From Caulobacter sp. SL161 (lineage in GTDB: Bacteria; Pseudomonadota; Alphaproteobacteria; Caulobacterales; Caulobacteraceae), in the NCBI RefSeq assembly GCF_026672375.1, contig NZ_JAPPRA010000001.1:3596001-3660000 (forward strand): a stretch of 64,000 bases of DNA, written 5' to 3'. The stretch's first letter is position 1, and every line of letters begins with the position of its first letter. The notes beneath the pieces were generated by a model. The model was given only the letters and a program-made list of their open reading frames with translations. It made no database searches and had not been told where the DNA came from. Positions 9,217-17,713 of the stretch are shown here, piece after piece. The position numbers were made by a program, and so were the translations under genes.

Positions 9217-9914
9217 CCCCTGACGAGCGCCGCGAACGCCACCTGCTGGTGGTCGACGACGACGACCGGCTGCGCAAGCTGATCAAGGAATTCCTGAGCC
9301 GCGCGGGCTTTCGCGTCACCGCCGCCGCCAGCGCCGGGGCGGCCGACAAGCTGTTCGAGGCGCTCGATTTCGACCTGATGGTGCTGGACGTGATGATGCC
9401 GGGCGAGGACGGCATGACCTTCACCAAGCGCCTGCGCGCCAAGGGCGGCGAGGCCGGTCGCACGCCGATCCTGATGCTGACCGCCAAGGACCAGACCGCC
9501 GACCGGATCGAGGGCCTGTCGGCCGGCGTCGACGACTATCTGGGCAAGCCGTTCGAGCCGCGGGAACTGCTGCTGCGCATCGAGGCCATCCTGCGCCGCT
9601 CGGCCGCGCGGCCCGTGGGCCCCAAGGCGCTGAGCCTTGGCCGCTGCACCTTCGACGCCGACCGGGGCGAGTTGACCTGCGACGGCGAGGCCGTGCGGAT
9701 CACCGAGGCCGAAGTGACCCTGCTGCGGCGCCTGGCCCGCTCGCTGCACGAACCGGTCGACCGCCTGGAGCTGGCCCGCGACACCGCCGACGCCACCGGC
9801 CGCGCCGTCGACGTCCAGGTCACCCGCCTGCGCCGCAAGATCGAGCCCGACCCGAAGAACCCGCGCTACCTGCAGACGGTGCGGGGCGTGGGGTACCGGT
9901 TGGCGCCGGATTGA
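9213..9914 (+). CDS. OmpR-family response regulator, PetR-like
   Basis: Protein of 233 residues. The receiver domain (about 10-125) has the acidic cluster VVDDDD, the phospho-acceptor Asp59 in VLDVMMPG, a Thr in MLTAKD and a Lys in LGKPFEPRE. The C-terminal winged helix ends with RYLQTVRGVGYRL. ATG at 9213 overlaps the MarR stop; an upstream frame reaching 8682 is only a GC artefact. It should be phosphorylated by the kinase encoded just downstream. Targets are unknown; PetR of Rhodobacter affects respiratory and photosynthetic gene expression. Confidence 0.93.
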   Translation: MTPDERRERHLLVVDDDDRLRKLIKEFLSRAGFRVTAAASAGAADKLFEALDFDLMVLDVMMPGEDGMTFTKRLRAKGGEAGRTPILMLTAKDQTADRIEGLSAGVDDYLGKPFEPRELLLRIEAILRRSAARPVGPKALSLGRCTFDADRGELTCDGEAVRITEAEVTLLRRLARSLHEPVDRLELARDTADATGRAVDVQVTRLRRKIEPDPKNPRYLQTVRGVGYRLAPD

Positions 9915-9929
9915 TGGGGGGCGCCGTCC

Positions 9930-10052
9930 AAATCCTCCCCCTCGCGGGGGAGGTGTCCGCGCAGCGGACGGAGGGGGAAGTCGGCCGGCGGCGGGGTTAT
10001 CCTCTTCCCCCTCCGGCGCTTCGCGCCACCTCCCCCGCTGGGGGGAGGATTT
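9930..10052. repeat. Palindromic repeat family B copy 1, supplies the kinase ribosome site
   Basis: The outer ends are an exact inverted repeat, AAATCCTCCCC (9930-9940) and GGGGAGGATTT (10042-10052). Between them are nested palindromes around GTCCGCGCAGCGGAC and GCGCTTCGCGC. Related copies lie at 17296-17432, 34893-35030, 36880-37028, 38925-39214 and 53797-54006. The right end provides GGGGGGAGG just before the kinase start codon. Confidence 0.8.
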
Positions 10053-10054
10053 AG

Positions 10055-11392
10055 GTGCCCCTCACCCGCCTCGACATCCCGCCGGCGCTGAAGCGTCTGC
10101 TGCCGACCACGCTGTTCGGGCGCAGCCTGCTGATCATCATCCTGCCGGTGGCGATCATGCAGATCGCCGTGACCTGGGCGTTCTTCGACGCCCACTGGCA
10201 GAGCGTGACGGCCAAACTCTCCGAAGGCCTGGCCGGCGACATCGCCTGGGCGGTGCAGTCCTATGAGGACGATCCCAGCCCCGCCGCCGTCGAGAAACTG
10301 GCCGAGCGGGCCGAAGGCGCGTTGTCACTGTCGATCGCCTTCCAGAAGGGTCGCAAACTGCCGACCAGCCATCGCCCCTCGCTGTTCGCGGCCCTCGACC
10401 GCTCGCTGGACAAGGCGCTGGAGGACCGACTGGACAACCCGTTCTGGTTCGATACGACCCGCTACCGCGCCTATATCGACATCCGCGTGCAGGTCGACGG
10501 CGGGGTGCTGCAGATCTACGCCCTGCGCGACCGCGCCTACGCCACCCAGGGCCATATCTTCATCCTGTGGATGGTGGTGGCGACCCTGCTGCTGACGGCG
10601 GTGGCCATCCTGTTCATCCGCAACCAGGTGCGGGCCATCGAGCGTCTGGCCGAAGCCGCCGACGCCTTCGGTCGGGGCGAGGACCCGGACTTCAAGCCGC
10701 ACGGCGCGCGCGAGGTGCGTCAGGCGGCCCTGGCCTTCATCGCCATGAAGCTGCGCATCCAGCGCCATATCGAGCAGCGCACCGCCCTCCTGGCCAGCGT
10801 CAGCCACGACCTGCGCACGCCGCTGACCCGGCTGAAACTGGAAATGGCCATGGCCGAGCCCTGCGAGCGCATGGAGGCCATGAAGGGCGATCTGGCCGAA
10901 ATGGAGCACATGATCGACGAGTACCTGGCCTTCGCCCGCGGCGAGGGCGGCGAGGCGATCCAGGTGGTGGACCTCTCCGAACTGGTCGAGGCCGTGGTGG
11001 CAGACGCCGAGCGCGGCGGAGCGGCGATCGAGACCGAGATCACGCAAGGGCTGGAAACCCGCCTGCGCCCCCTCACCTTCCGCCGGGCCCTGGCCAATCT
11101 GATCGACAACGGCGTGGCCCACGCCGACCGGGTGCGCGTCACGGTCAGCCCGCGTCAGACCGGCGGGGTCGATGTCGCGGTCGACGACGACGGCCCGGGC
11201 ATTCCCGAAGACAAGTACGAAGAAGCCTTCAAGCCCTTCTCGCGGCTCGACGAAAGCCGGAACCAGAACGAGAAGGGCGTGGGCCTCGGGCTCGCCATCG
11301 CCCGCGACATGGCCCGGGGCCTGGGCGGAGATCTGGTGCTGTCCCGCTCGGCGCTGGGCGGCCTGCGGGCGCTGATCCGGTTGCCGGGGTAG
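10055..11392 (+). CDS. EnvZ-type sensor histidine kinase
   Basis: Protein of 445 residues. Two membrane helices (near 25-45 and 168-190) flank a periplasmic sensor region, followed by a HAMP linker, the H-box SVSHDLRTPLT with His251, the N-box NLIDNGVAHA and the G-boxes DDDGPGIP and GVGLGLAIA. It is the probable partner of the response regulator immediately upstream. The start is GTG at 10055, chosen because the GGGGGGAGG stretch at the end of the preceding repeat lies 5-13 bases upstream. The signal sensed is unknown. Confidence 0.9.
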   Translation: MPLTRLDIPPALKRLLPTTLFGRSLLIIILPVAIMQIAVTWAFFDAHWQSVTAKLSEGLAGDIAWAVQSYEDDPSPAAVEKLAERAEGALSLSIAFQKGRKLPTSHRPSLFAALDRSLDKALEDRLDNPFWFDTTRYRAYIDIRVQVDGGVLQIYALRDRAYATQGHIFILWMVVATLLLTAVAILFIRNQVRAIERLAEAADAFGRGEDPDFKPHGAREVRQAALAFIAMKLRIQRHIEQRTALLASVSHDLRTPLTRLKLEMAMAEPCERMEAMKGDLAEMEHMIDEYLAFARGEGGEAIQVVDLSELVEAVVADAERGGAAIETEITQGLETRLRPLTFRRALANLIDNGVAHADRVRVTVSPRQTGGVDVAVDDDGPGIPEDKYEEAFKPFSRLDESRNQNEKGVGLGLAIARDMARGLGGDLVLSRSALGGLRALIRLPG

Positions 11393-11406
11393 GAACAAAA
11401 CAAGGT

Positions 11407-11509
11407 GTCATCCCGGAAACGCCGCAGGCGTTATCCGGGACCCAGGGGGTGACGAAACGCCGTGCGCGCCGCCCCTGGGTCCCGGGTCGGCTTCGCCGCC
11501 CGGGATGAC
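11407..11509. repeat. Palindromic intergenic repeat, family A copy 2
   Basis: It has the same ends (GTCATCCCGG and CGGGATGAC) and centre (GGGACCCAGGGGG and GCCCCTGGGTCCCGG) as copy 1. It fills almost all of the 126-base gap between the convergent kinase and pheA ends, so it may double as a bidirectional transcription stop. Confidence 0.85.
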
Positions 11510-11518
11510 ACGGTGAGG

Positions 11519-12370
11519 CTACGCCCCCCGATCGCGGAACGGGTCGGCCGGGTACACGCCCAGGATCTCGAAGCGCTCTGAGAAGAACTTCAGCTCGTCC
11601 AGCGCCAGGGCCAGGTTGCGGTCTTCGGGACGACCGTCGACCTCGGCGTAGAAGAAGGTGGCGGTGAAGTTGCCGCCCTCCATGTAGCTTTCCAGCTTGG
11701 TCATGTTGACGCCGTTGGTCGCAAAGCCCCCCAGCGCCTTGTAGAGCGCGGCGGGCAGGTTGCGGACGCGGAACACGAAGCTGGTCACGCAGCGGTGGGT
11801 GAAATCCGGCGCGGCCGGGGCCTTGTCGGCGGTCATCACCAAAAAGCGCGTGGTGTTGTGGCGCTCGTCCTCGATGTCGCGGGCCAGGATGTCGAGGCCA
11901 TAGATCTCGGCGGCCAGGGCGGGGGCGACGGCGGCGTGGGTCGGGTTGGGCTTGAGGGCCAGGGCCTTGGCCGCGCCGGCGGTGTCGCCGGCGGCCTCGG
12001 TCTCCACGCCCAGGCGCTTCAGGCTATTGCGGCACTGGCTCAGCGCGATCGGCATCGAGCTGACCACCTTGATGTCCTCCAGCTTGACGCCCTTGTTGGC
12101 CATCAGCTGGAAGCGGATCGGCTTGAAACGCTCGCCGATGATCTTCAGGCCCGAGGCGGGCAACAGGTGGTGGACGTCGGCGACGCGGCCGGCGATCGAG
12201 TTCTCAATCGGGATCATGCCCAGCTGGGCGACGCCCGACTTGATGGCCTCGAAGGCCTCTTCAAAGGTCTTGCAGGGATAGGCCTCGTAGTCGGGGAAAT
12301 AGGTGCGGCACGCCTCGTGGCTGTTGGCGCCGGGCTCGCCCTGGAAGGCGATCTTCTTGAGGAGGCTCAT
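11519..12370 (-). CDS. pheA: Prephenate dehydratase
   Basis: Protein of 283 residues without a chorismate mutase domain. It converts prephenate to phenylpyruvate in phenylalanine synthesis. The N-terminal catalytic lobe starts with AFQGEPGANSHEA and contains the conserved NTTRFLVM motif near residue 175. The C-terminal ACT domain (about 190-275, with KLESYMEGGNF) is the usual site of feedback by phenylalanine. Its ATG overlaps the kdsB stop by four bases, so the two are co-translated. Confidence 0.94.
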   Translation of the reverse strand: MSLLKKIAFQGEPGANSHEACRTYFPDYEAYPCKTFEEAFEAIKSGVAQLGMIPIENSIAGRVADVHHLLPASGLKIIGERFKPIRFQLMANKGVKLEDIKVVSSMPIALSQCRNSLKRLGVETEAAGDTAGAAKALALKPNPTHAAVAPALAAEIYGLDILARDIEDERHNTTRFLVMTADKAPAAPDFTHRCVTSFVFRVRNLPAALYKALGGFATNGVNMTKLESYMEGGNFTATFFYAEVDGRPEDRNLALALDELKFFSERFEILGVYPADPFRDRGA

Positions 12371-13104
12371 CGGGTTTCCTCGGCCTGCTTGCGGGCCGCT
12401 TCGAGATCAGAGGGATTGTCGACGGAGATCGGGGCGGTCTGGGCCACGGCGGCGCGGATCGTCAGGCCCAGCTCCATGGCGCGCAGCTGCTCCAGCTTTT
12501 CGCGCTTTTCCAGCGGCGAGGGCGCGGCGGCGTTGAAGGCCTCCAGCGCCTCGCGGCGATAGCCGTAGATGCCGATGTGGCGCCAGACGGGCGCGTCGCC
12601 ATAGAGGGTGGAGCGGGTGAAATAGAGGGCCCGGCCGCTTTGGCCGTCCTCTTCCATGGCCAGCACGGCCTTGACCACGTCCGGGTTCGAACGGTCGGCG
12701 GCCGAGGCCTCGGGGGCCACGACGGTGGCGATGTCGGCGTCGCCGAACTCCTTAAGTATTCGCGCGCAGTCGGACAGTACGGCCGGGTCGACGAAAGGCA
12801 TGTCGCCCTGCAGGTTGATCACCACGTCGTGCTCGAACCCCGGATCGAGCTGCGCCAGCGCCGCCAGAATCCGGTCTGAACCGGACGGCAGGTCCGGGTC
12901 GGTCAGCACGGCGGTTCCGCCAGCCTTTTGAACCGCCTCGACGATTTCGGGGTCGCCGGCGGCCACGGCCACGGGGCCGATACCCGCTTCGAGGCCCTGG
13001 CGCAGGACGCGCACGATCATCGGAACCCCGCCGATATCGGCCAGGGGCTTGCCCGGAAGCCGGGTTGCGGCCATCCGAGCCGGGATCAGAATGAGGGGGT
13101 TCAT
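12367..13104 (-). CDS. kdsB: 3-deoxy-manno-octulosonate cytidylyltransferase
   Basis: Protein of 245 residues, normal for KdsB. It activates Kdo as CMP-Kdo for lipopolysaccharide inner core synthesis in the cytoplasm. The N-terminus LIPARMAATRLPGKPL is the CTP-binding signature, followed by DPDLPSGSDRI and NLQGDMPF. ATG at 13104 gives the canonical N-terminus; the same frame runs open to 14472 but is unrelated in sequence. It is the first gene of the kdsB-pheA operon, divergent from the cytochrome gene. Confidence 0.95.
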   Translation of the reverse strand: MNPLILIPARMAATRLPGKPLADIGGVPMIVRVLRQGLEAGIGPVAVAAGDPEIVEAVQKAGGTAVLTDPDLPSGSDRILAALAQLDPGFEHDVVINLQGDMPFVDPAVLSDCARILKEFGDADIATVVAPEASAADRSNPDVVKAVLAMEEDGQSGRALYFTRSTLYGDAPVWRHIGIYGYRREALEAFNAAAPSPLEKREKLEQLRAMELGLTIRAAVAQTAPISVDNPSDLEAARKQAEETR

Positions 13105-13260
13105 CGGTTCAAATCTCCGCCGCCCTGTTGCGCGAGGGGCGGTAGCGTGTAAGAGACGCGAGCGCAACATGACGCGCGCTGGAGACTCGTCCTTGTGATT
13201 CCGGCGCGCGGGTTTCAAGCCCGCCGTTCGACGGGCCGATAAGAGGCTGACAAGGCTGAA

Positions 13261-13950
13261 ATGAGCGACCTGACGTTCAACAAGATCGCTGGCGGCGTGC
13301 TGCTGACCGGCCTCGTTATTTTCGGTCTGCGGGAAGCGTCCTCGATCGTCTTCGCCAAGCCCGAAGTCGAGAAGGCCGGCTACGAGATCGCGGTCCAGGA
13401 AGAAGGCGCCGAAGGCGGCGCGGCGGCGGTTGAAGTCCTGCCGGACTGGAACGCTGTGCTGACCCCGGCCAATGTGGCCGCCGGCCAGGCCGTCGCGGCC
13501 AAGTGCGCCGCCTGCCACAAGTTCGACGCGGGCAACGCCAACGGCACGGGCCCTGGCCTGTGGGACGTGGTGGGCCGCAAGGTGGCCGGTCACGCCGGTT
13601 TCAACTACTCGACCGGCATGAAGGAATTCGCGGCCAAGACCCCGGTCTGGGACTACGACCACCTGTATGAATTCCTGAAGGCGCCGGGCAAGTACGTCTC
13701 GGGCACCAACATGACGTTCGTCGGTCTGAAGAAGTCCGAAGATCGCATCGCGATGATCGCCTACATGCACAGCCTGGGTTCGACGCTGCCGGTCCCGCCG
13801 CCGCGTCCGGTCGCCGCCCCGGCTCCGGCCGAAGGCGCCGCGCCCGCCGCTGAAGGCGCGGCTCCGGCCGCCGAGGGCGCCGCCCCGGCTGCTGCTGGCG
13901 CTGCTCCGGCCGCTCCGGCCGCCGCCGCCCCGGCCGCGCCGAAGGCCTAA
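13261..13950 (+). CDS. Membrane-anchored c-type cytochrome (CycM-like)
   Basis: Protein of 229 residues. An uncleaved N-terminal membrane helix (about residues 8-27) anchors a periplasmic class I cytochrome c domain with haem motif CAACH and a Met ligand in TNMTFVGL. The fold resembles the CycM/cytochrome c552 electron carriers that link the bc1 complex to terminal oxidase. After the haem domain comes a Pro/Ala-rich tail with repeated AEGAAPA units, about 55 residues long, probably an extended periplasmic linker. A strong terminator follows. Confidence 0.88.
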   Translation: MSDLTFNKIAGGVLLTGLVIFGLREASSIVFAKPEVEKAGYEIAVQEEGAEGGAAAVEVLPDWNAVLTPANVAAGQAVAAKCAACHKFDAGNANGTGPGLWDVVGRKVAGHAGFNYSTGMKEFAAKTPVWDYDHLYEFLKAPGKYVSGTNMTFVGLKKSEDRIAMIAYMHSLGSTLPVPPPRPVAAPAPAEGAAPAAEGAAPAAEGAAPAAAGAAPAAPAAAAPAAPKA

Positions 13951-13975
13951 AGGCTCTTCGACATCCGATACGAAG

Positions 13976-14010
13976 AGGCCGCGACGCGAAAGCGCCGCGG
14001 CCTTTTTCTT
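13976..14010 (+). terminator. Rho-independent terminator after cytochrome c gene
   Basis: AGGCCGCG (13976-13983) pairs with CGCGGCCT (13996-14003). An inner CGC-GAAA-GCG tetraloop stem extends it, and TTTTTCTTTT follows. The stem, loop and T-tract are all present. Confidence 0.9.
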
Positions 14011-14017
14011 TTCCCGT

Positions 14018-14133
14018 GTCATCCCGGCCGCACCCCGGCGAAAGCCGGGGGAAGAGCCGGGACCCAGGGGCGGCGCGCAGGGCGTTCTGTCCCCCCCTGG
14101 GTCCCGGATAGCGCTTCGCGCTTCCGGGATGAC
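14018..14133. repeat. Palindromic intergenic repeat, family A copy 3
   Basis: It starts GTCATCCCGG and ends CCGGGATGAC, with central GGGACCCAGGGGC paired with CCCCTGGGTCCC. It lies directly after the cytochrome terminator, between convergent ends. Confidence 0.85.
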
Positions 14134-14162
14134 ACAGAGAGGGAAGCGCCGCCCCCTCCCCC

Positions 14163-14999
14163 CTAAACCCGCCGATACCCCAGCACCCCGCCGGTCGGCG
14201 TCGCCGCGATCCGCGCGATCGCTTCGGCCAGGGGCTCGATGGCGGTGGCCATGTGGTGGGCGTTGGCGTGCAGGATGGTGTCGGGGTCCAGCAGGATCGC
14301 CACGTGCCCCTTCCAGAACACGAGGTCGCCACGCCGACGCTCGGCCTCGGAGATCTCGGGGAAAAAGTCCCGCTGCAGATCGGTGTCGCGCGGGCAGGCC
14401 CGGCCACAGGCATAGAGCGCCTGCTGCACCAGGGCCGAGCAGTCGAGGCCCAGGCTTTCCCGCCCACCCCACTGATAGGGCGCGTGCAGGAAGCGCTCGG
14501 CGACGGCGACATAGTCGGTCTCGAAACGGCCGACGGGCGCCAGGTGGTGATCAACGAACCAGCCCGACCGGGCGCCGCGCACGAACCGCCCTTCCCGCGC
14601 CTCGACCGTAACCAGGGCGTTCAGGCTGTAGAGGCCCACGATCGCCGACTTGATGTCCGGCTCGGCGAAGGCGTAGGTGCGCGGAACGGCGATGCGATGA
14701 TCCGGCGTCAGCACCGGCGCCGACAGGGCCTCGCTCAGCACATAGCCGACATAGCGGTCGCGGCGGGCCTGGCCGAAGGCGAAGTCGCCGGCCTCGAACA
14801 GCACGTCGAACAGTTCGCCGAAAACGAGCTGATCTTCCTGCTCGGCGTCCGGCTCGGGGGCCTTGCGCAGGCTAGCGATCGGCGCGCTGACCTGCATCGG
14901 GGTGACGTCGGCGAAGCGCTCGGCGGCGACGAGGCCCTCGAGCCGGCGATCCGCCACGCCGTCGCGGACCAGGGTGAGGCGGCGGTCGGGCGCGCTCAT
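14163..14999 (-). CDS. NlpC/P60 (C40) cell wall peptidase with SH3 domains
   Basis: Protein of 278 residues. The N-terminal half (about 30-150) reads as bacterial SH3-like domains (FGELFDVLFEAGDFAFGQ), and the C-terminal half is NlpC/P60 with catalytic Cys187 in LDCSALVQQ and His232 in KGHVAILL. Such enzymes cleave stem peptides of peptidoglycan. No signal peptide is evident, so it may recycle murein peptides in the cytoplasm or be exported another way. Its ATG overlaps the stop of the upstream M17 aminopeptidase, suggesting joint peptide breakdown. Confidence 0.88.
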   Translation of the reverse strand: MSAPDRRLTLVRDGVADRRLEGLVAAERFADVTPMQVSAPIASLRKAPEPDAEQEDQLVFGELFDVLFEAGDFAFGQARRDRYVGYVLSEALSAPVLTPDHRIAVPRTYAFAEPDIKSAIVGLYSLNALVTVEAREGRFVRGARSGWFVDHHLAPVGRFETDYVAVAERFLHAPYQWGGRESLGLDCSALVQQALYACGRACPRDTDLQRDFFPEISEAERRRGDLVFWKGHVAILLDPDTILHANAHHMATAIEPLAEAIARIAATPTGGVLGYRRV

Positions 15000-16396
15000 C
15001 GGGCGAACCTGGCTTGCAGCATGGCGAACGCCGCGCGGATGGCCTGGACCTCGGCGCCCACCGGATAGCCGGGGCGGCCCTTGGGGTTCCAGGCGAAAAC
15101 GTCGAAGTGCGCCCAGCCGCCCTCGCTCGGGGCGAAGCGCTGCAGGAACAGCGCCGCCGTCGTGGCGCCCGCCTGGGCCCAGCCGTCGGGATCGTTCTTG
15201 AGGTCGGCGATGTCGCTGTCCAGCGCGTCGCGATAGGCGTCGGTCAGGGGCAGGCGCCACAGGGGATCGGACACCTTGCGCGAGGCGGTCTCGATCTGGC
15301 CGGCCAGGGTGTCGTCAGACGTCCAGAACGGGATCACGAACGGCCCCATGGCCACCCGCGCCGCGCCGGTCAGGGTGGCGAAGTCCAGGGTCAGGGCGGG
15401 TTTCAGCTCAGCGGCGCGGGTCAGGGCGTCGGCCAGGATCAGCCGTCCCTCGGCGTCGGTATTGCCGACCTCGACGGTCAGACCAGCCCGGGTCTGCAGC
15501 ACGTCGCCCGGCCGCATGGCGTCGCCGGCGATGGCGTTCTCGACCACCGGCAGGAGGATCACCAGGCGCACCGGGAGTCTCGCCTCCATCACCATGCGCC
15601 CCAGCGCCAGGGCGTGGGCGGCGCCGCCCATGTCCTTCTTCATCAGCCGCATGCCCGACGAGGGCTTGATGTCGAGACCGCCGGTGTCGAACACCACGCC
15701 CTTGCCCACCAGGGCCAGCACCGGATGGGACGGATCGCCCCAGGCGATCTCGATCATGCGCGGCGCGCGGGTGTCGACGGCGGCGCGGCCCACGGCGTGG
15801 ACGGCCGGATAGTTCTCCTTCAGCAGATCATCGCCGCGCACCACCGACAGGGTCGCGCCGTACTTTTCGGCGATCTCGCCGGCGATGGTCTCGATCTGCA
15901 GCGGCCCCATGTCGTTGGCCGGGGTGTTGACCATGTCGCGGCACAGGGCGCAGGCGTGGGCCAGGGCGGTGACGAAGGCCACGTCGACGCCCTTGGGGGC
16001 CACCAGACGCGGGATCGCCTCCCCGCGCTTCTTGTAGCGGTCATACCGATAGGTCCCGAGCGCAAAGGCCAGGGCCGCCTGCTCGCCGTCCAGCCCCTTG
16101 GGCAGGCGCGAGAGGGCGTAGTCGCCGGCCGGCAGCTTGCCCGCCAGACCCCGCAGCAGCGACAGATCGGCGCGGCCCGCGCCCACGCCCATCAGCACCT
16201 GCTCGATCGCCCCGCCGGCGCCGGGAATGGGCAGCACCTGCCCGGCCTTGCCCGCAAACTTGTTGGCGGCGGCGTAGGTCCTTGCCGGCGCGCGCTTTCG
16301 CGCGAGGAACGCCTCAACCTCGGACTCCGCGACGGGATGCACCGGGATCGCCTTGCCGTCGGTCTCGGCCAGGATCGGATGCGCGGCGTCGGTCAT
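14996..16396 (-). CDS. Leucyl aminopeptidase family (M17) metallopeptidase
   Basis: Protein of 466 residues. Metal and active-site segments are visible: VGKGVVFDTGGLDIKPS, MKKDMGGAAHAL and the family signature NTDAEGRLILADAL. It removes N-terminal residues from peptides in the cytoplasm and is usually hexameric with two metal ions. It is the first gene of a two-gene operon with the NlpC/P60 peptidase, a common alphaproteobacterial pairing. It is divergent from the TPR gene. Confidence 0.92.
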   Translation of the reverse strand: MTDAAHPILAETDGKAIPVHPVAESEVEAFLARKRAPARTYAAANKFAGKAGQVLPIPGAGGAIEQVLMGVGAGRADLSLLRGLAGKLPAGDYALSRLPKGLDGEQAALAFALGTYRYDRYKKRGEAIPRLVAPKGVDVAFVTALAHACALCRDMVNTPANDMGPLQIETIAGEIAEKYGATLSVVRGDDLLKENYPAVHAVGRAAVDTRAPRMIEIAWGDPSHPVLALVGKGVVFDTGGLDIKPSSGMRLMKKDMGGAAHALALGRMVMEARLPVRLVILLPVVENAIAGDAMRPGDVLQTRAGLTVEVGNTDAEGRLILADALTRAAELKPALTLDFATLTGAARVAMGPFVIPFWTSDDTLAGQIETASRKVSDPLWRLPLTDAYRDALDSDIADLKNDPDGWAQAGATTAALFLQRFAPSEGGWAHFDVFAWNPKGRPGYPVGAEVQAIRAAFAMLQARFAR

Positions 16397-16479
16397 CGGC
16401 GAAACCCTTAAAAACTATGCTTAACGATTCCTTGAGGCCCGCGCGGGATGATGCGCGCACCTTCTGGAGACTTGTCTTC

Positions 16480-17295
16480 ATGTGTCGCAAGCGCGCGCTC
16501 ATCGCAACCGTTCTCGCCCCCATGGCCCTGGTCCTGGCGACCCCGGTCTTCGCCGCCGATCCGCCCAAGGCCGCGAGCGCCAAGGCCGCGCCGGCGCCGG
16601 TCAAGGCTTCGCCTCAGCAACGGGCCGAGGCGCGCCGCCTGGACCCGCTGGCCCAGGCCGCCTTCTGGGGCGCGGAGTTCGAGGTTGACGCCGGCGACGC
16701 CGAGGCCGGCGCGGGTCTGGCCAAGGCGCTGCGGGCTCTCGGGCGCGCCGACGAAGCCGCTGTCGCCGCGACCAAGGGGCTGATCGCCCATCCGGACGAC
16801 ACCGGCCTCTTGCTGGAACTGGCCCGCGCCCATATCGCCCGGGGCCAGGGCTTCTATGCGATCGAGCCGGCCCGCAAGGTCGCCGCGCTCTCGCCCAAGG
16901 ACTGGCGTCCGCTGACCCTGCTGGGCGTGGCCTATGAACAGGCCGAGCGGGACGAAGAGGCCGAGGCCGCCCACCGCCAGGCGATCGCGCTGGCGCCCAA
17001 CGAAGCGACCCCGATGGCCAACCATGCGATGCATCTGGCCGCCAAGGGCGACCTGGCCGGCGCCGAAGTTCAGCTTCGCCGCGCCGTGACCCTCCCCTCG
17101 GCGGGGATCCAGGTGCGTCAGAACCTGGCCCTGGTGGTCGGCCTGCAAGGCCGCCTGCCGGAAGCCGAGAAGCTGGTCCGCGCCGACCTGCCGCCCGAGC
17201 AGGTGGCCAACAACCTGGCCTATCTGCGCGCCGCCGTGGGCCAGGCGGGTCAGTCCCGCAGTTGGGACGCCGTAAGGGCCGGCGGGGGGCGCTAG
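16480..17295 (+). CDS. TadD-like tetratricopeptide protein of pilus locus
   Basis: Protein of 271 residues with a signal peptide ending at PVFAADPP. About four to five tetratricopeptide repeats (residues 60-240) follow, for example LLLELARAHIARGQ and LTLLGVAYEQAERDEEAEAAHRQAI. TadD-type TPR proteins help assemble Tad pili, and this gene lies at the downstream end of the tad locus but on the opposite strand. ATG at 16480 gives the clean signal peptide; an in-frame upstream stretch to 16282 overlaps the aminopeptidase gene. The link to pili is inferred from position and fold. Confidence 0.75.
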   Translation: MCRKRALIATVLAPMALVLATPVFAADPPKAASAKAAPAPVKASPQQRAEARRLDPLAQAAFWGAEFEVDAGDAEAGAGLAKALRALGRADEAAVAATKGLIAHPDDTGLLLELARAHIARGQGFYAIEPARKVAALSPKDWRPLTLLGVAYEQAERDEEAEAAHRQAIALAPNEATPMANHAMHLAAKGDLAGAEVQLRRAVTLPSAGIQVRQNLALVVGLQGRLPEAEKLVRADLPPEQVANNLAYLRAAVGQAGQSRSWDAVRAGGGR

Positions 17296-17432
17296 AACGC
17301 CCCCTCCGTCACGGCGCCAAGCGCCGCGACACCTCCCCCGTTACACGGGGAAGGAAGAGAAATGGTCATCCTCCCCCGCGTGCGGGGGAGGTGGATCGCT
17401 GCGGAAACACAGCGAGACGGAGGGCGCGCTCT
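17296..17432. repeat. Palindromic repeat family B copy 2
   Basis: CCCCCTCCGTC opens the element and GACGGAGGGCGC closes it, with CACCTCCCCCG and CCTCCCCCGCGTGCGGGGGAGGTGG inside. It separates the convergent ends of the TPR gene and the pilin-like gene. Confidence 0.7.
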
Positions 17433-17440
17433 ACTGCCCC

Positions 17441-17635
17441 CTACCCCGCCAAGGCCTGGCTCACCACCTGGGTCGCCTTGGTGAAGGTGGTGAGCAGCGG
17501 CGTCGTCAGCACCTCCTTCAGGGTGAAGGCGAAGAACGCCGCCAGTCCCAGCATCAGCGCCATCTCAAGCGCCGCGCCCCCCTTTTCCTCCTCCGCGAAC
17601 ACGCGGATCGGAGGCCCCTTACCATGATAGCCCAT
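17441..17635 (-). CDS. Short Flp/pseudopilin-like protein
   Basis: Protein of 64 residues: a 19-residue charged leader, then KGGAALEMALMLGLAAFF and an amphipathic tail. The Gly before a stretch with Glu at +5 and a hydrophobic helix is the layout of Flp-type prepilins and TadE-like pseudopilins. It would be processed by the CpaA peptidase. GGGACAGG lies upstream of the start. It follows cpaH by 78 bases on the same strand and is probably the last gene of the operon. Whether it is a minor pilin is unproven. Confidence 0.65.
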   Translation of the reverse strand: MGYHGKGPPIRVFAEEEKGGAALEMALMLGLAAFFAFTLKEVLTTPLLTTFTKATQVVSQALAG

Positions 17636-17713
17636 CGCACCTGTCCCAAACCGACACTGAACGGCTGAGACAGCGCAAGACCTACGCCAGGACGAGGCCG
17701 GCGCGGACGTCCA

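Noticed and set aside
13105..14472. Extension of kdsB upstream to 14472
   Set aside because: The frame is open only through GC bias; it would overlap the cytochrome c gene antisense, and the KdsB signature begins exactly at 13104.
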